Source: Sulfurospirillaceae bacterium (GTDB lineage Bacteria; Campylobacterota; Campylobacteria; Campylobacterales; Sulfurospirillaceae). Taken from it: a DNA stretch of 64,000 nucleotides. The position numbers were made by a program, and so were the translations under genes. Shown piece after piece: positions 1 through 8,783 of this stretch; the first letter of the stretch is position 1, and the number at the start of each line of letters is the position of its first letter. The stretch is taken from NCBI GenBank assembly GCA_028684065.1, contig JAQUGO010000005.1:124001-188000 (forward strand), given 5' to 3'. The notes beneath the pieces are model-generated. The model saw nothing but the letters and a program-made list of their open reading frames with translations, searched no databases and had not been told where the DNA came from.

Positions 1-53
1 ACCTTGCAAAGGCTTAGACCGATAATCTTTTGACAATAAATGCTATTGAGTTC

Positions 54-434
54 TTAAAGAAGGATATTTTCTGTATCAAATTCAGTACCATTTTTAGTAT
101 GTAGATTTTCATCCCACTCTTTTGCCCGAACTGTACGCGTACCTTCAAAATGACCTTTAGCCTCAATGATAAGCATAAAACTTTTGATAGTGCCATGCAG
201 GTATCCATTGGCCATAATTTTTACAAGGTCACAATCAATTTCGCCATGGGTATTTCCTCGAATAAGCAGCGTTGGAGCGTTGATTGTGCCAGTAAATGTG
301 GCTCCATGTTCTATGATAACGGTCTCAGAAGAGTGTATTTCCCCTTCCATGGTGCCATAAAGATGCAGTTCATTCTGCATTTTTAAAGTACCTTCGATGT
401 GTGTTCCTGCAGCGATACGTGTTTGGCGAAGCAT
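54..434 (-). CDS. Bactofilin-family cytoskeletal protein
   Basis: A 126-residue protein of the bactofilin (polymer-forming cytoskeletal) family, which builds beta-helical filaments involved in cell shape or polar organisation; the Helicobacter member CcmA sets helical shape. The middle of the protein has the repeating short beta-strand pattern of this fold, with recurring 'G.I' and 'G' turns at about residues 14-100. The N-terminus and the acidic C-terminal tail are likely disordered. There is no signal peptide or membrane segment, so it should be cytoplasmic. It is transcribed leftwards and may be co-transcribed with a gene beyond the window edge. The family call is firm; a shape role is inferred from relatives. 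Confidence 0.8.
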   Translation of the reverse strand: MLRQTRIAAGTHIEGTLKMQNELHLYGTMEGEIHSSETVIIEHGATFTGTINAPTLLIRGNTHGEIDCDLVKIMANGYLHGTIKSFMLIIEAKGHFEGTRTVRAKEWDENLHTKNGTEFDTENILL

Positions 435-543
435 TATAAAACCTTACAAGACATTTGGCCCAAAAGTGCCGTCGTCTGTCATTAAACTAAAGTAAGCTGA
501 TACGTATACCAGCTTACTTTATATTTTTACATGAGCACTCTAC

Positions 544-2004
544 TTAAGCAAGCGCTTCTTTTTTGCGTGAAAAATTTAACTTTAGTATGAAAAGGAAAAC
601 AATAAGACCTGTTACAAGGCCACTGTTGACAGCGATACTATGGCTTAAGCCAAAAGGGAACTCTTTAGCGGTTAGAATATAGCCAACTAAAGTACCTGTG
701 AGTAATGTTCCTGGAATAGCAGTCATCCAGATACTACGTCCGTGGTGGTAAAGATACGCTGTACCTGTCCAAAGAACAAAGGCTGCTAACATTTGATTTG
801 AGAATGTAAAGTATTTCCAAATGGCAGCAAAACCAATTTGTGTGATAAAGAAAGCAATAATAAAAATAGGAACTGAAATCATCAATCTGTTTTTAGTGGC
901 AATTTGTGAGATATTAAATCTATCTGCAATGGTTAAACGAATTGCACGGAATGCTGTATCACCTGATGTGATAGGAGCAGCGATAACACCTAAAATCGCT
1001 AATAATCCACCAAAGACACCAAGATAACCAACCGTAATTTCATTAACCACTAAACCTGGTCCACCTTTTGCAAGAACAGCACTTAAACCTTGGATGCCAT
1101 CAGGGAAATATGCCATACCAACACTTGCCCAAATCATAGCAATAACTGCTTCAGTAATCATCGCACCGTAAAATACTGTACGACCTTTGCTTTCTGATTT
1201 AAGAGTACGTGCCATTAATGGAGATTGTGTTGCGTGGAAACCACTAAGTGCCCCACAACTAATAGTAAAGAAAAGTCCTGGCCAAATAGCAAGTCCCTTA
1301 GGATGCGCAAAATCAGCCCAACTGGTAATCTCTGGAATGGCGAGACCGTGGAATAACATGGCTCCTGCAACACCAAATGCCATAAACATTAGTACCGCAC
1401 CAAAGAAAGGATAGAATCGGCCAATGATTTTATCAATTGGAAAAATAGTAGAAGCAAAATAGTAAGCAAAAATAGCAGCAATCCAAAATGTTTTACTTGC
1501 AAACATTGTACCTGCAAATACACCAGGGCCACCTGTTTCAAATGTCAAGTTAGCCATCAATGCTGCAGGGCCTACGATAAAGACAACACCTACGAATAAA
1601 AGAAGCATAATACTGACAAAAAGCATTGCATAACGACTGGTCTCACCAAGGTATTCTCCAGTCAACTCTGGAAGACTTTTACCTTTATTGCGTACAGACA
1701 TCATACCTGCCATATAATCGTGAACGCCACCAGCAAAGATTGAACCTAAAATAATCCAGAAAAAAGCAACGGGTCCATAAAGGGCACCCATGATTGGTCC
1801 ATAAATTGGTCCAAGTCCAGCAATATTTAGAAATTGGATAAGAAAGACTTTTCCTGTACTCATAGGTACAAAGTCAACACCATCAGCTTGAGTAGTTGCA
1901 GGTGTTGGGCGGCTATCGTCCATGCCAAATGTTTTTTCGACATATTTACCATAAGTAAAATAAGCAACGACCAGTAAAACCAGTGCACAAAGGAATGTAA
2001 TCAC
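544..2004 (-). CDS. cstA: CstA-family carbon starvation / pyruvate or peptide transporter
   Basis: A 486-residue polytopic membrane protein of the CstA family, shorter than the roughly 700-residue E. coli CstA but complete. Family landmarks include the N-terminal stretch with PIYGPIMGAL (about residues 66-75), GGVHDYMAGMMS, and the GLFFTISCGALSGFHATQSP segment. Members import peptides or pyruvate when carbon is limiting. A plain start at 2004 follows a purine-rich ribosome site. Upstream lie about 400 bp holding two hairpins with a shared GAACACTC arm and a cluster of AATGAGATAT boxes, and a divergent response regulator. This resembles E. coli BtsSR-BtsT, where a two-component system controls a CstA-type pyruvate carrier. 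The substrate cannot be read from sequence. Confidence 0.85.
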   Translation of the reverse strand: MITFLCALVLLVVAYFTYGKYVEKTFGMDDSRPTPATTQADGVDFVPMSTGKVFLIQFLNIAGLGPIYGPIMGALYGPVAFFWIILGSIFAGGVHDYMAGMMSVRNKGKSLPELTGEYLGETSRYAMLFVSIMLLLFVGVVFIVGPAALMANLTFETGGPGVFAGTMFASKTFWIAAIFAYYFASTIFPIDKIIGRFYPFFGAVLMFMAFGVAGAMLFHGLAIPEITSWADFAHPKGLAIWPGLFFTISCGALSGFHATQSPLMARTLKSESKGRTVFYGAMITEAVIAMIWASVGMAYFPDGIQGLSAVLAKGGPGLVVNEITVGYLGVFGGLLAILGVIAAPITSGDTAFRAIRLTIADRFNISQIATKNRLMISVPIFIIAFFITQIGFAAIWKYFTFSNQMLAAFVLWTGTAYLYHHGRSIWMTAIPGTLLTGTLVGYILTAKEFPFGLSHSIAVNSGLVTGLIVFLFILKLNFSRKKEALA

Positions 2005-2054
2005 AACAATTCTCCTTATTGAAATGTATAGTTTATGTTAAGAAATGCACTCAA

Positions 2055-2134
2055 GAGTGTTCCTTAACCTCAATGTGATAGGTTGAAAACGCGTACTATC
2101 ACATCACCTCTAAACACTCACTGTACGAGTGTTC
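2055..2134 (-). promoter_or_regulatory. Two hairpins sharing a GAACACTC arm in the cstA leader
   Basis: Read on the minus strand, the untranslated leader of the CstA gene holds the word GAACACTC twice (complement at 2055-2062 and 2127-2134). Each copy is part of an inverted repeat: CACTC/GAGTG with a 2-nt loop at about 2048-2059, and AACACTC/GAGTGTT with a 7-nt loop at 2113-2133. They could be regulatory mRNA structures or protein sites. Only the repeats are seen; the function is a guess. Confidence 0.4.
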
Positions 2135-2166
2135 ATTTTTAGTTCCTGAGCTCATTATACGTTGGG

Positions 2167-2221
2167 TATATCTCATTGTTATCATCAGTTAAGGGTATAA
2201 ATGAGATATAAATGAGATATG
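2167..2221. promoter_or_regulatory. Triple AATGAGATATA boxes, candidate response-regulator operator
   Basis: The 11-bp word AATGAGATATA occurs at 2200-2210, again with one change at 2211-2221 (tandem, one helical turn apart), and as an inverted copy at 2167-2177. Tandem 11-bp direct repeats are typical of OmpR-class regulator sites. The cluster lies between the CstA gene (minus strand) and an OmpR-type response regulator gene (plus strand), so that protein is the natural candidate binder. Confidence 0.5.
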
Positions 2222-2411
2222 TATGATAAATTTATCTAAAGAGCCTCTTTTTAAACATAATATTAATACAATATTGCTACAATAAGCTCGATTTCAAGGG
2301 GGAAAGTAGTTTTAAAAAAGAAAAAAAATTTACAAAACAAAAAAAAGTCTTAAAAAACGAATTTAACGATAAATGTTACAAAAAGAAACAGAATAGATAG
2401 GAATAAGTAAA

Positions 2412-3098
2412 ATGATAGAGATACTAAAAGACAAAAATGTTTTATTTGTAGAAGATAATGAAGAGTTTGCACAAAATTTCATGACATTATTGACTCTTTT
2501 TGTAAAGCAGATTTTACATAGTGATACTATCACCAAAGCGAAGCAAATACTACAAATTGAAGCCGTCGATATGATTATCTGTGATATTAAGCTCAATGAT
2601 GAAAATGGTTTGGATCTCATCGAAGCGGTGCGTAAAGAAAATGCACAGATTCCGATTGTTGTTTTAAGTGGTAATAAAAATGAAGAGTTTTTATTTCGTG
2701 CTATTCCTCTTAATTTAACCGCCTATTTGTTAAAACCTATAAAATATAAAGAGCTTATTGATACACTCAGTAAATGTGCACAATATTTTCAACCTTCTAG
2801 TCACATTGTATTAAAAAATGGTTATAGCTATGAACCTGAGAATAGAGTGCTTTATACTAAAGAAGGCATCATAATAGAACTTAGTAAAAAGGAAGCTGCC
2901 TTTGTTGAATTATTGATAGATAATCCCAATCGCATTGTCACAAAAGATATGATGTATGAAGCATTGTGGAATTTTGATTATGTGAGTGACCAAGCAGTTG
3001 TAAATTTTGTGATGCGATTTCGTAAAAAAGTCGGGAAAGAATTCATACAAACCATTGCCGAAGCAGGCTATCGCTTAGGTAGTCAAATAGGCGTATGA
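2412..3098 (+). CDS. OmpR-type response regulator
   Basis: A 228-residue two-component response regulator. The N-terminal receiver domain has the acidic pair in VEDNEE (about residues 14-19), the phospho-acceptor Asp in ICDIKL (about 54) and the conserved Lys in LLKPI (about 105). The C-terminal half (about 130-225) is a winged-helix OmpR/PhoB DNA-binding domain. The gene is divergent from the CstA gene and converges on a sensor kinase gene, overlapping its 3' end by 16 bp. The kinase is probably its partner and the AATGAGATATA boxes its operator. The specific signal is unknown. Confidence 0.85.
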   Translation: MIEILKDKNVLFVEDNEEFAQNFMTLLTLFVKQILHSDTITKAKQILQIEAVDMIICDIKLNDENGLDLIEAVRKENAQIPIVVLSGNKNEEFLFRAIPLNLTAYLLKPIKYKELIDTLSKCAQYFQPSSHIVLKNGYSYEPENRVLYTKEGIIIELSKKEAAFVELLIDNPNRIVTKDMMYEALWNFDYVSDQAVVNFVMRFRKKVGKEFIQTIAEAGYRLGSQIGV

Positions 3099-4654
3099 TG
3101 TTCATGTGATGAAGGCTCAATACTCACACATACACCTTCCATTGAGTTTTTAAAAGTCAACTTTTTATCGTATTTTTTCAAAATAGTCGAACACATTGTA
3201 AGCCCGATACCCTTAGAAAGATCGCTTTGAGAGATAAACCCTTTAGCACTGTCACAGATTTTTACCACATCTTTATCGATGGTAATATGAATGACTTTTG
3301 TAGGAACATTACTTTGTTGAAAGGCTCGAATAGCATTATTGATAAGGTTCAGCCACACTTGCATGTATTCGTTTTTGATTCCATATACTTGAGCTTCTCT
3401 GTCTCCTTGAATCTCAATTGCAATTTTATAAGCTAAAATATTTGTTTCAACCAAAGAGAGTGTTTGTTGCATTGCATCATAGATTGTGAAATATTGTTGT
3501 ACGGTAGAGGGTTTGTAAAACTCTAAAAAGTTTTGCATCGTTTGTGACATAAAGTCTAAGGTATTTTCAACTTCTTTAAACTTGGTTAGTAAAAAATCTT
3601 TATCAATTTTTTGGTTGTATTCTATAAAGGCTATCATCATTAAATTAATACTACTGAGGTTTGACAGAGGCTCTCTCCACTGATGGGAAATATTGCCAAT
3701 GAGTTGACCTAGTTCGGCTTGTTTGGCTTGCTGTACCATAATTTTTTGGTTGACGAGATTGATTGCAATAGCTTTTTTGACCTGCTTGCGCAATGTATAG
3801 TTCCATAATAAAATAAGAACAATACTTAGAAAAATAGTGATAAGAAAATACCACACCTTTTTATCAAATTTTTTATCAAAAACGATGGGGCTGTAGGTGT
3901 TAACGATTTCTTCTCTTTCATTGGCGGTAAGTGCTGCAATCCCTTTGTTTAAAAGGTCGCGTAAAATTTCATTATTGCCTACGATTCCTATTTTAAAGAT
4001 ATTTTTATACTCTTCTAAAATGGCTGCAATCTTGAGGTTCAGAAGCCCTTGCTTACGAATGGTATAAGACATTATCGTCGATGAGCGAATGGTCATATCA
4101 ATTTTTTTATTAAGGACGAGAAAGATAGCATCTTCGGGTGTTTCGACAGAAAAAATTGTAAGATTAGGAAAATCGTGGCTCAAACGTTCATACAGCGCAC
4201 TATTTTCTCCTAAAGCGAGACTTTCATCCACCAGCTTATGCACGTCAGAAATATAGGGATGCTCACTACGGGTAAGCAGAACATTATAATCAGAAAAGAG
4301 AGGATCTGAAAAGAGAAGCCATTTATTGAATTCTAAAGTCTGTGGGATAAAATTAACGATATCACAATCATTATTACGTGCTTTTTCTAAACTCTCTTTC
4401 CACGAGTAGGTTTGAATGATTTCCAGATTCAGGGGTATCTTAGCGGCTACATGTTCTAATAGTTCTGCTCCAATACCTTGGTATTTTCCCTCTACTGTTA
4501 AAAATTCAAAAGGTGCTAAAGTGGGGTTAACACAGACACGAATGATAGGATTGGTCGCAATATATGCTTTTTCTTGTTCGGTAAATTCTATAGAAGATGC
4601 AAAAGCATAGAGTGAACTGTATAAAAAGAGTATCACAAGACCAAGATGTTTCAA
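3083..4654 (-). CDS. Sensor histidine kinase with periplasmic SBP_bac_3-type input domain
   Basis: A 523-residue membrane sensor kinase. It has a signal peptide, then a solute-binding domain of the amino-acid-binding (SBP_bac_3) type at about residues 25-255, which begins with IRVCVNPTLAPFEF. One transmembrane helix follows at about 268-286 (VWYFLITIFLSIVLILLWNY). The H-box is GNISHQWREPL (about 325) and a C-terminal HATPase domain ends the protein. HQWR-type kinases are common in Campylobacterota. The periplasmic domain implies direct binding of a small molecule such as an amino or organic acid. Its 3' end overlaps the response regulator gene, which lies on the opposite strand. Ligand unknown. 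Confidence 0.85.
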   Translation of the reverse strand: MKHLGLVILFLYSSLYAFASSIEFTEQEKAYIATNPIIRVCVNPTLAPFEFLTVEGKYQGIGAELLEHVAAKIPLNLEIIQTYSWKESLEKARNNDCDIVNFIPQTLEFNKWLLFSDPLFSDYNVLLTRSEHPYISDVHKLVDESLALGENSALYERLSHDFPNLTIFSVETPEDAIFLVLNKKIDMTIRSSTIMSYTIRKQGLLNLKIAAILEEYKNIFKIGIVGNNEILRDLLNKGIAALTANEREEIVNTYSPIVFDKKFDKKVWYFLITIFLSIVLILLWNYTLRKQVKKAIAINLVNQKIMVQQAKQAELGQLIGNISHQWREPLSNLSSINLMMIAFIEYNQKIDKDFLLTKFKEVENTLDFMSQTMQNFLEFYKPSTVQQYFTIYDAMQQTLSLVETNILAYKIAIEIQGDREAQVYGIKNEYMQVWLNLINNAIRAFQQSNVPTKVIHITIDKDVVKICDSAKGFISQSDLSKGIGLTMCSTILKKYDKKLTFKNSMEGVCVSIEPSSHEHHTPI

Positions 4655-4760
4655 CGCTTAGGTATCCTCATAAATGATGTAAGTGCAAGCGTATTATGCC
4701 ATTTTTTTAATTATTAAGGCGAAAGATGGTACATTTTACATCTTATATAGGGAGAACATA

Positions 4761-5906
4761 ATGCATAAAATAAGTCAAATAGAAACTGTCTTAGACCAAC
4801 TCCAAACACCCGTTTATGTTTGCGAAGAGATGTTGTTAGAAGAGAACTTAAAACTTTTAAACGACGTAGCTAATCGTTCAGGTGCTACGGTACTTTTAGC
4901 ACTTAAAGGATTTGCGTTTAAGGCGCTTGCTCCTTTAGTTGATACCTATTTAAGTGGCTGTACATGCAGTGGTTTGCATGAGGCAAAATTTGCTAAAGAA
5001 TATTTTAACGGTACAATTCATACCTATTCCCCAGCCTATAAAGAAGACGATATTGATGAGGTGATAGCTTTAAGTGAGCATCTTATTTTTAATTCATTTA
5101 ATCAATGGGAAAAGTACAAAGCAAAAGCACTTGGAAAAACCAGTTGCGGACTACGTTTAAATCCTGAAGTCTCTTCAAGTCCTGTTGATTTGTACAATCC
5201 ATGTGGGCTTTACAGCCGTCTTGGCATTACAAAAGAGAGTATGCAATACGATAAACTCGAGGGAATAGAGGGACTACATTTTCATGCCCTTTGTGAACAA
5301 GACGCTTCTGCACTTGAAGAGGTTTTAAAGGGTTTTGAAGCACGTTTTGGCGACCTAGTATCTCGTATGAAATGGGTCAATTTTGGAGGCGGGCATCATA
5401 TCACACGCGAAGGTTATGATGTGGAAAAACTAATCCAACTTATCAAAGATTTTAAATCACGTTACCCTGGCATTAAAGTTTATTTAGAACCGGGTGAAGC
5501 GGTGGGTTGGCAAACAGGCCCACTCGTAGCCAGCGTTTTAGATATTGTCCACAATGGGATAGACATCGCCATCTTAGATATCTCAGCCGAAGCACATATG
5601 CCTGACACCCTTGCGATGCCGTATCGTGCTGCCATTAGAGGCGCAGGTGAAGCGGGAGAAAAGCCTTACATGTACCGACTTGGCGGACCTACCTGTTTAG
5701 CAGGTGACATCATGGGTGATTACAGTTTTGATATACCGCTACAAATTGGTGACAAGCTTATCTTTGAAGATATGATTCACTACACCATTGTTAAAAACAC
5801 GACCTTTAATGGAGTAAAATTACCTGATTTAGCCGTTTTACACAAAGATGGACGTTATGAAGTAACCAGTCATTTTGGGTATGACGAGTATCAAAGACGC
5901 AATTAG
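4761..5906 (+). CDS. nspC: Carboxynorspermidine/carboxyspermidine decarboxylase
   Basis: A PLP-dependent fold-III decarboxylase of 381 residues that makes spermidine or norspermidine from the carboxylated precursor. Landmarks are ALKGFAFK with the PLP lysine near residue 40, the NFGGGHHITREGYD segment binding PLP phosphate, LEPGEAVGW, and the C-terminal GGPTCLAGDIMGDYSF with the catalytic Cys. I start at the ATG at 4761, preceded by GGGAGA. A longer reading from 4683 adds a poorly conserved leader. In Campylobacterota this enzyme replaces the usual spermidine synthase route. The gene stands alone, with a terminator after it. Confidence 0.93.
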   Translation: MHKISQIETVLDQLQTPVYVCEEMLLEENLKLLNDVANRSGATVLLALKGFAFKALAPLVDTYLSGCTCSGLHEAKFAKEYFNGTIHTYSPAYKEDDIDEVIALSEHLIFNSFNQWEKYKAKALGKTSCGLRLNPEVSSSPVDLYNPCGLYSRLGITKESMQYDKLEGIEGLHFHALCEQDASALEEVLKGFEARFGDLVSRMKWVNFGGGHHITREGYDVEKLIQLIKDFKSRYPGIKVYLEPGEAVGWQTGPLVASVLDIVHNGIDIAILDISAEAHMPDTLAMPYRAAIRGAGEAGEKPYMYRLGGPTCLAGDIMGDYSFDIPLQIGDKLIFEDMIHYTIVKNTTFNGVKLPDLAVLHKDGRYEVTSHFGYDEYQRRN

Positions 5907-5931
5907 TGTTTACATGTAAAGAAATTGCAAT

Positions 5932-5951
5932 AGGGCTAAGAGCCCTTTTTT
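5932..5951 (+). terminator. Intrinsic terminator after nspC
   Basis: AGGGCT, a 3-nt AAG loop and AGCCCT form a short GC-rich hairpin followed by a run of six Ts. This is a canonical rho-independent terminator 26 bp after the nspC stop. A TTACATGTAA palindrome lies just before it (5910-5919). Confidence 0.8.
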
Positions 5952-6068
5952 CATAGTATCACTAATTATTTTTATAACTACCGTTAGGCTTGAAATGTAG
6001 AGCATTCGTCTAATTTACCTTTTTAAGAAAATTTACAGTAGAATTTTTAAAAACATTGGAGGGTACTA

Positions 6069-6761
6069 GTGAGAAAATTATGTTTAGTGACATGTTTATT
6101 TGGTTTAGCATTGAGTGGTTGTATGACGCCTTATTCTGAAGCGCCAATACCTGTAAATTTCCCTCATACGGAACAAAATAAGCTTCAAGCAGCTATGCAT
6201 TGGGAGAGCATTGGTAGCCATCTGGCAAAAACAATTATAGAACAAGCAGGTGATAAAAAAATTATTTATATTAATGAGCCAACAGAAAAATCAAAATTTA
6301 ATAAAGCTTTACATACCTTACTTTTGAGCGCACTTGTAAAAAATGGAGTAACTGTTGCTAAATTCTCAGCAGCAGCAGATGTAAGTATGGATATTAATAC
6401 CCAAGTTCTTAAATTTACAAAAGATAGAGCTCCTTTTAGAAATTCGTTTGGATTGCCAACGTTATTAACTGCAGGCGCATGGGCTATATCAGGTGTTGCC
6501 GCATCCAATACAGCAGCAACAACGGCTGGTGTGGCAACAGGTGCTGGAGCAATAGGAATAGATGCTTATAATTGGTTTGAATCTAAATATGCTGCTGGGG
6601 AAATACCTCAAAACGAGATTATTGTTACAGTTACCGCTTCAAACAATAGTATTTATTTGGGTAGCGTCAGCAATATTTATTATATTGCAGATAGCGACAC
6701 TTCTCTTTATGCCTCAAAAGAAATGGGTAAAGTTATAAAGGTTACAGGAGATAAAGAATGA
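6069..6761 (+). CDS. Predicted lipoprotein with glycine/alanine-rich hydrophobic segment
   Basis: A 230-residue lipoprotein starting at GTG (6069), with GGAGG upstream. The signal peptide ends in the lipobox LSGC (Cys18). A strongly hydrophobic Ala/Gly-rich stretch lies at about residues 137-165. The rest resembles small outer-membrane-associated lipoproteins linked to flagella or conjugation, but I do not recognise a named family with confidence. It overlaps the next lipoprotein gene by 4 bp (ATGA), so the pair is translationally coupled and probably acts together. Confidence 0.7.
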   Translation: MRKLCLVTCLFGLALSGCMTPYSEAPIPVNFPHTEQNKLQAAMHWESIGSHLAKTIIEQAGDKKIIYINEPTEKSKFNKALHTLLLSALVKNGVTVAKFSAAADVSMDINTQVLKFTKDRAPFRNSFGLPTLLTAGAWAISGVAASNTAATTAGVATGAGAIGIDAYNWFESKYAAGEIPQNEIIVTVTASNNSIYLGSVSNIYYIADSDTSLYASKEMGKVIKVTGDKE

Positions 6762-7300
6762 AAATTTCATATATTATTGGCACAATTATTTTAGCATTTC
6801 TACTCAATGGCTGTGTTGCGTCTAATCAAACTGATTTAACACATTCTGTCAAATATGATATGACTAGCATTAATTATAAAGCCGCAGAAAAGCTTTTGCT
6901 TGATGCAAACTTACCATTAGAATCAGTTATTATTATGGCAACTGTTGTGAATATAGATGATATAGAAAATTCATCAACACTTGGACGTCTTATTTCTGAA
7001 CAAATATCTGCACGATTTATTCAAGCTAAAATGAATGTCATTGAAATGAAATTTCGAGAGAATATTTATATGAAACAAAATACTGGTGAATTAATGTTAA
7101 CCAGAGATATTGGAAAAATTGCTAAAACTTATAGTGCCAATGCTGTCATTGTTGGAACATATGCGGTAGCAAATTCAGCAGTTTATGTCAATATAAAAAT
7201 TATCAATCCTTCAACAAATGTTGCAATTGCGGCTACTGACTATGTATTACCTATGAATCGCGATGTTGATGATATGATAAGTAAAAAATCTCATCTTTAA
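6758..7300 (+). CDS. FlgO-domain lipoprotein
   Basis: A 180-residue lipoprotein with signal peptide and lipobox LNGC (Cys19). The body matches the FlgO domain: a stretch with SSTLGRLISEQISARF, then a beta-rich segment with GTYAVANSAVYVNIKIINPSTN. FlgO-type proteins associate with the outer membrane near the flagellar rings in Vibrio and relatives. It is translationally coupled to the preceding lipoprotein. No other flagellar gene is in the window, so the flagellar link is only inferred from the family. Confidence 0.7.
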   Translation: MKISYIIGTIILAFLLNGCVASNQTDLTHSVKYDMTSINYKAAEKLLLDANLPLESVIIMATVVNIDDIENSSTLGRLISEQISARFIQAKMNVIEMKFRENIYMKQNTGELMLTRDIGKIAKTYSANAVIVGTYAVANSAVYVNIKIINPSTNVAIAATDYVLPMNRDVDDMISKKSHL

Positions 7301-7318
7301 AATTTATAAAAACTTTAT

Positions 7319-7346
7319 AAGCTTAGAAATTATTCTTTCTAAGCTT
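7319..7346. terminator. Hairpin terminator after the lipoprotein pair
   Basis: A perfect 11-bp inverted repeat, AAGCTTAGAAA / TTTCTAAGCTT with a 6-nt loop, lies 19 bp after the stop codon. The T-rich tail is weak (TCCTTCT), so termination may be partial. Confidence 0.6.
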
Positions 7347-7546
7347 TCCTTCTATGCCTACGTGCATAATATTCTTATTGATAAAAGATTCCACGGTATA
7401 ATACGAAAAATGGTCGGAGCCCAATTGTTAACTTTTTGACATAGCTGAGACTAATAAATATCTTTACATGTAAGGCTTTAAAACACATCAAAAAGAGGGC
7501 AAAAACAAAGTGTTTTAACTAAAAATATCGTTAAAAGTTTAGCCTT
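7347..7546. other. Non-coding stretch with an orphan -10 box
   Basis: No open frame is convincing here. A clean TATAAT lies at 7397-7402 on the plus strand and a TTACATGTAA palindrome at 7464-7473. The short repeat AAAACAC...GTGTTTT (about 7479-7516) could end a transcript. A small RNA of about 100 nt is possible but unproven. Confidence 0.25.
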
Positions 7547-8131
7547 CTATTTCTCTGTTGGGCATTGCGTTGGTAAGTCATTAAGATTTTGATGCTCAAT
7601 GCTAAAGGTATATCGTTTTGTCTCATGGTCAAACCTTACAATGTAAATCGAATCAAAGTCATCTCCCTCCCAATCGGGAACGTTAATCGAGGGTTCTTTT
7701 TTGACAAGCTTTTTGACGATTTTAACCAATAAATGGTGCTCCCAAGCGATAAAAAGTGTTGCATCGTGGTATTTTTTGCTTGTAATTTCTTTGATTAAAG
7801 CATCTACTTCTTTAAAAGCATAAGCGATATTGACAGGGAGTCCAAAAGTGATAGCGGTTGGTTCAATGGTAGCCAGTGGTCTAATATAGTAATAATCTGT
7901 ACCTTTATCAGATTTTTTATCAAATGGGTTGGAGGCAAAAATGGCGGTTGGTTTACCAAATTTTGTTTCCAGCACTAAGGGGAGTTGCAATGCACGGTTA
8001 AGCCCTTTACATGTAAGCTGGCCCAATCCATTCACTGGCTTTTCCCCATGACGCATAAATACCATGGTTTCAATTGCATAAGAGCTAGAAGTTAGAGTGA
8101 TTGCAATAAAAAAAGATATTAAAATTTTCAT
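7547..8131 (-). CDS. Exported histidine-phosphatase-family protein
   Basis: A 194-residue protein with an N-terminal signal peptide (first about 19 residues) and the catalytic RHGE motif of the histidine phosphatase (phosphoglycerate-mutase-like) superfamily in MRHGEKP at about residue 27. A second histidine in AWEHHLLVK (about residue 131) fits the usual second catalytic position. The export signal suggests a periplasmic phosphatase; the substrate is unknown. It lies 4 bp downstream of a DUF4337-type gene and is probably co-transcribed with it. Confidence 0.75.
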   Translation of the reverse strand: MKILISFFIAITLTSSSYAIETMVFMRHGEKPVNGLGQLTCKGLNRALQLPLVLETKFGKPTAIFASNPFDKKSDKGTDYYYIRPLATIEPTAITFGLPVNIAYAFKEVDALIKEITSKKYHDATLFIAWEHHLLVKIVKKLVKKEPSINVPDWEGDDFDSIYIVRFDHETKRYTFSIEHQNLNDLPTQCPTEK

Positions 8132-8135
8132 GGGT

Positions 8136-8714
8136 TTATATCAATACAGCATCAATTAAAATGCCTAATCCAATGGTACCTAAGGCTAAAGAGCCAAGCC
8201 AAAACTTTTTGTTGCGTGTGAGTGCTGAAATAGAGGCAATGGCAATTGAAATTTGTAAGAAAGTAATGGCAAAGCTTAAGGTATGGTGCTTATGATAAAA
8301 GTGTTCACTTTCATGATCTTTGGCTTCTCCTAGTTTTTCAAGTTTTTTAGCTTCCGCCATGACCTGCGCTTGTTCTTTTTCATATTTGTCTATTTTGACT
8401 TTAAAGTCATCTGCTTTTTGAGGAAAAACTTCAGCATTCACTTTATAAATATGCCCTTTGAGACTCTTTGCTTGGTAAAAACTCCATTGGTCAGAAGCTT
8501 TACTTTGCAATAATACAGCCTCATTTTTGGCCAAAATTGTTTGTGATGTGACTTGGGATTCATAAAGTCCTGCCAAAGCAGTTACAATGGCGATGATTGC
8601 GGTACTTAAAGAGACATACGAGAGCCATCCTCTCTCTTCAGCTTCATGATGTTTGATTTCTTCCATCGCTTCTTCTACTTGCTTGAGTTGTTCTTCAACA
8701 GCGCCGTGTTCCAC
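8136..8714 (-). CDS. DUF4337-type membrane protein
   Basis: A 192-residue protein with an acidic, coiled-coil-prone N-terminus (first 25 residues rich in Glu and His). A transmembrane helix lies near residues 30-50, a long charged helical region at about 70-130, and two further membrane helices at the C-terminus. This matches the layout of DUF4337 proteins. Function is unknown. It is the first gene of a two-gene unit with the histidine phosphatase. Confidence 0.65.
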   Translation of the reverse strand: MEHGAVEEQLKQVEEAMEEIKHHEAEERGWLSYVSLSTAIIAIVTALAGLYESQVTSQTILAKNEAVLLQSKASDQWSFYQAKSLKGHIYKVNAEVFPQKADDFKVKIDKYEKEQAQVMAEAKKLEKLGEAKDHESEHFYHKHHTLSFAITFLQISIAIASISALTRNKKFWLGSLALGTIGLGILIDAVLI

Positions 8715-8783
8715 TTCTTGATCCTTAGAGAAATTTTTTTGGAATTATAACCAAAGAAATGACAAAATGTTAGAGCAGAGTAA

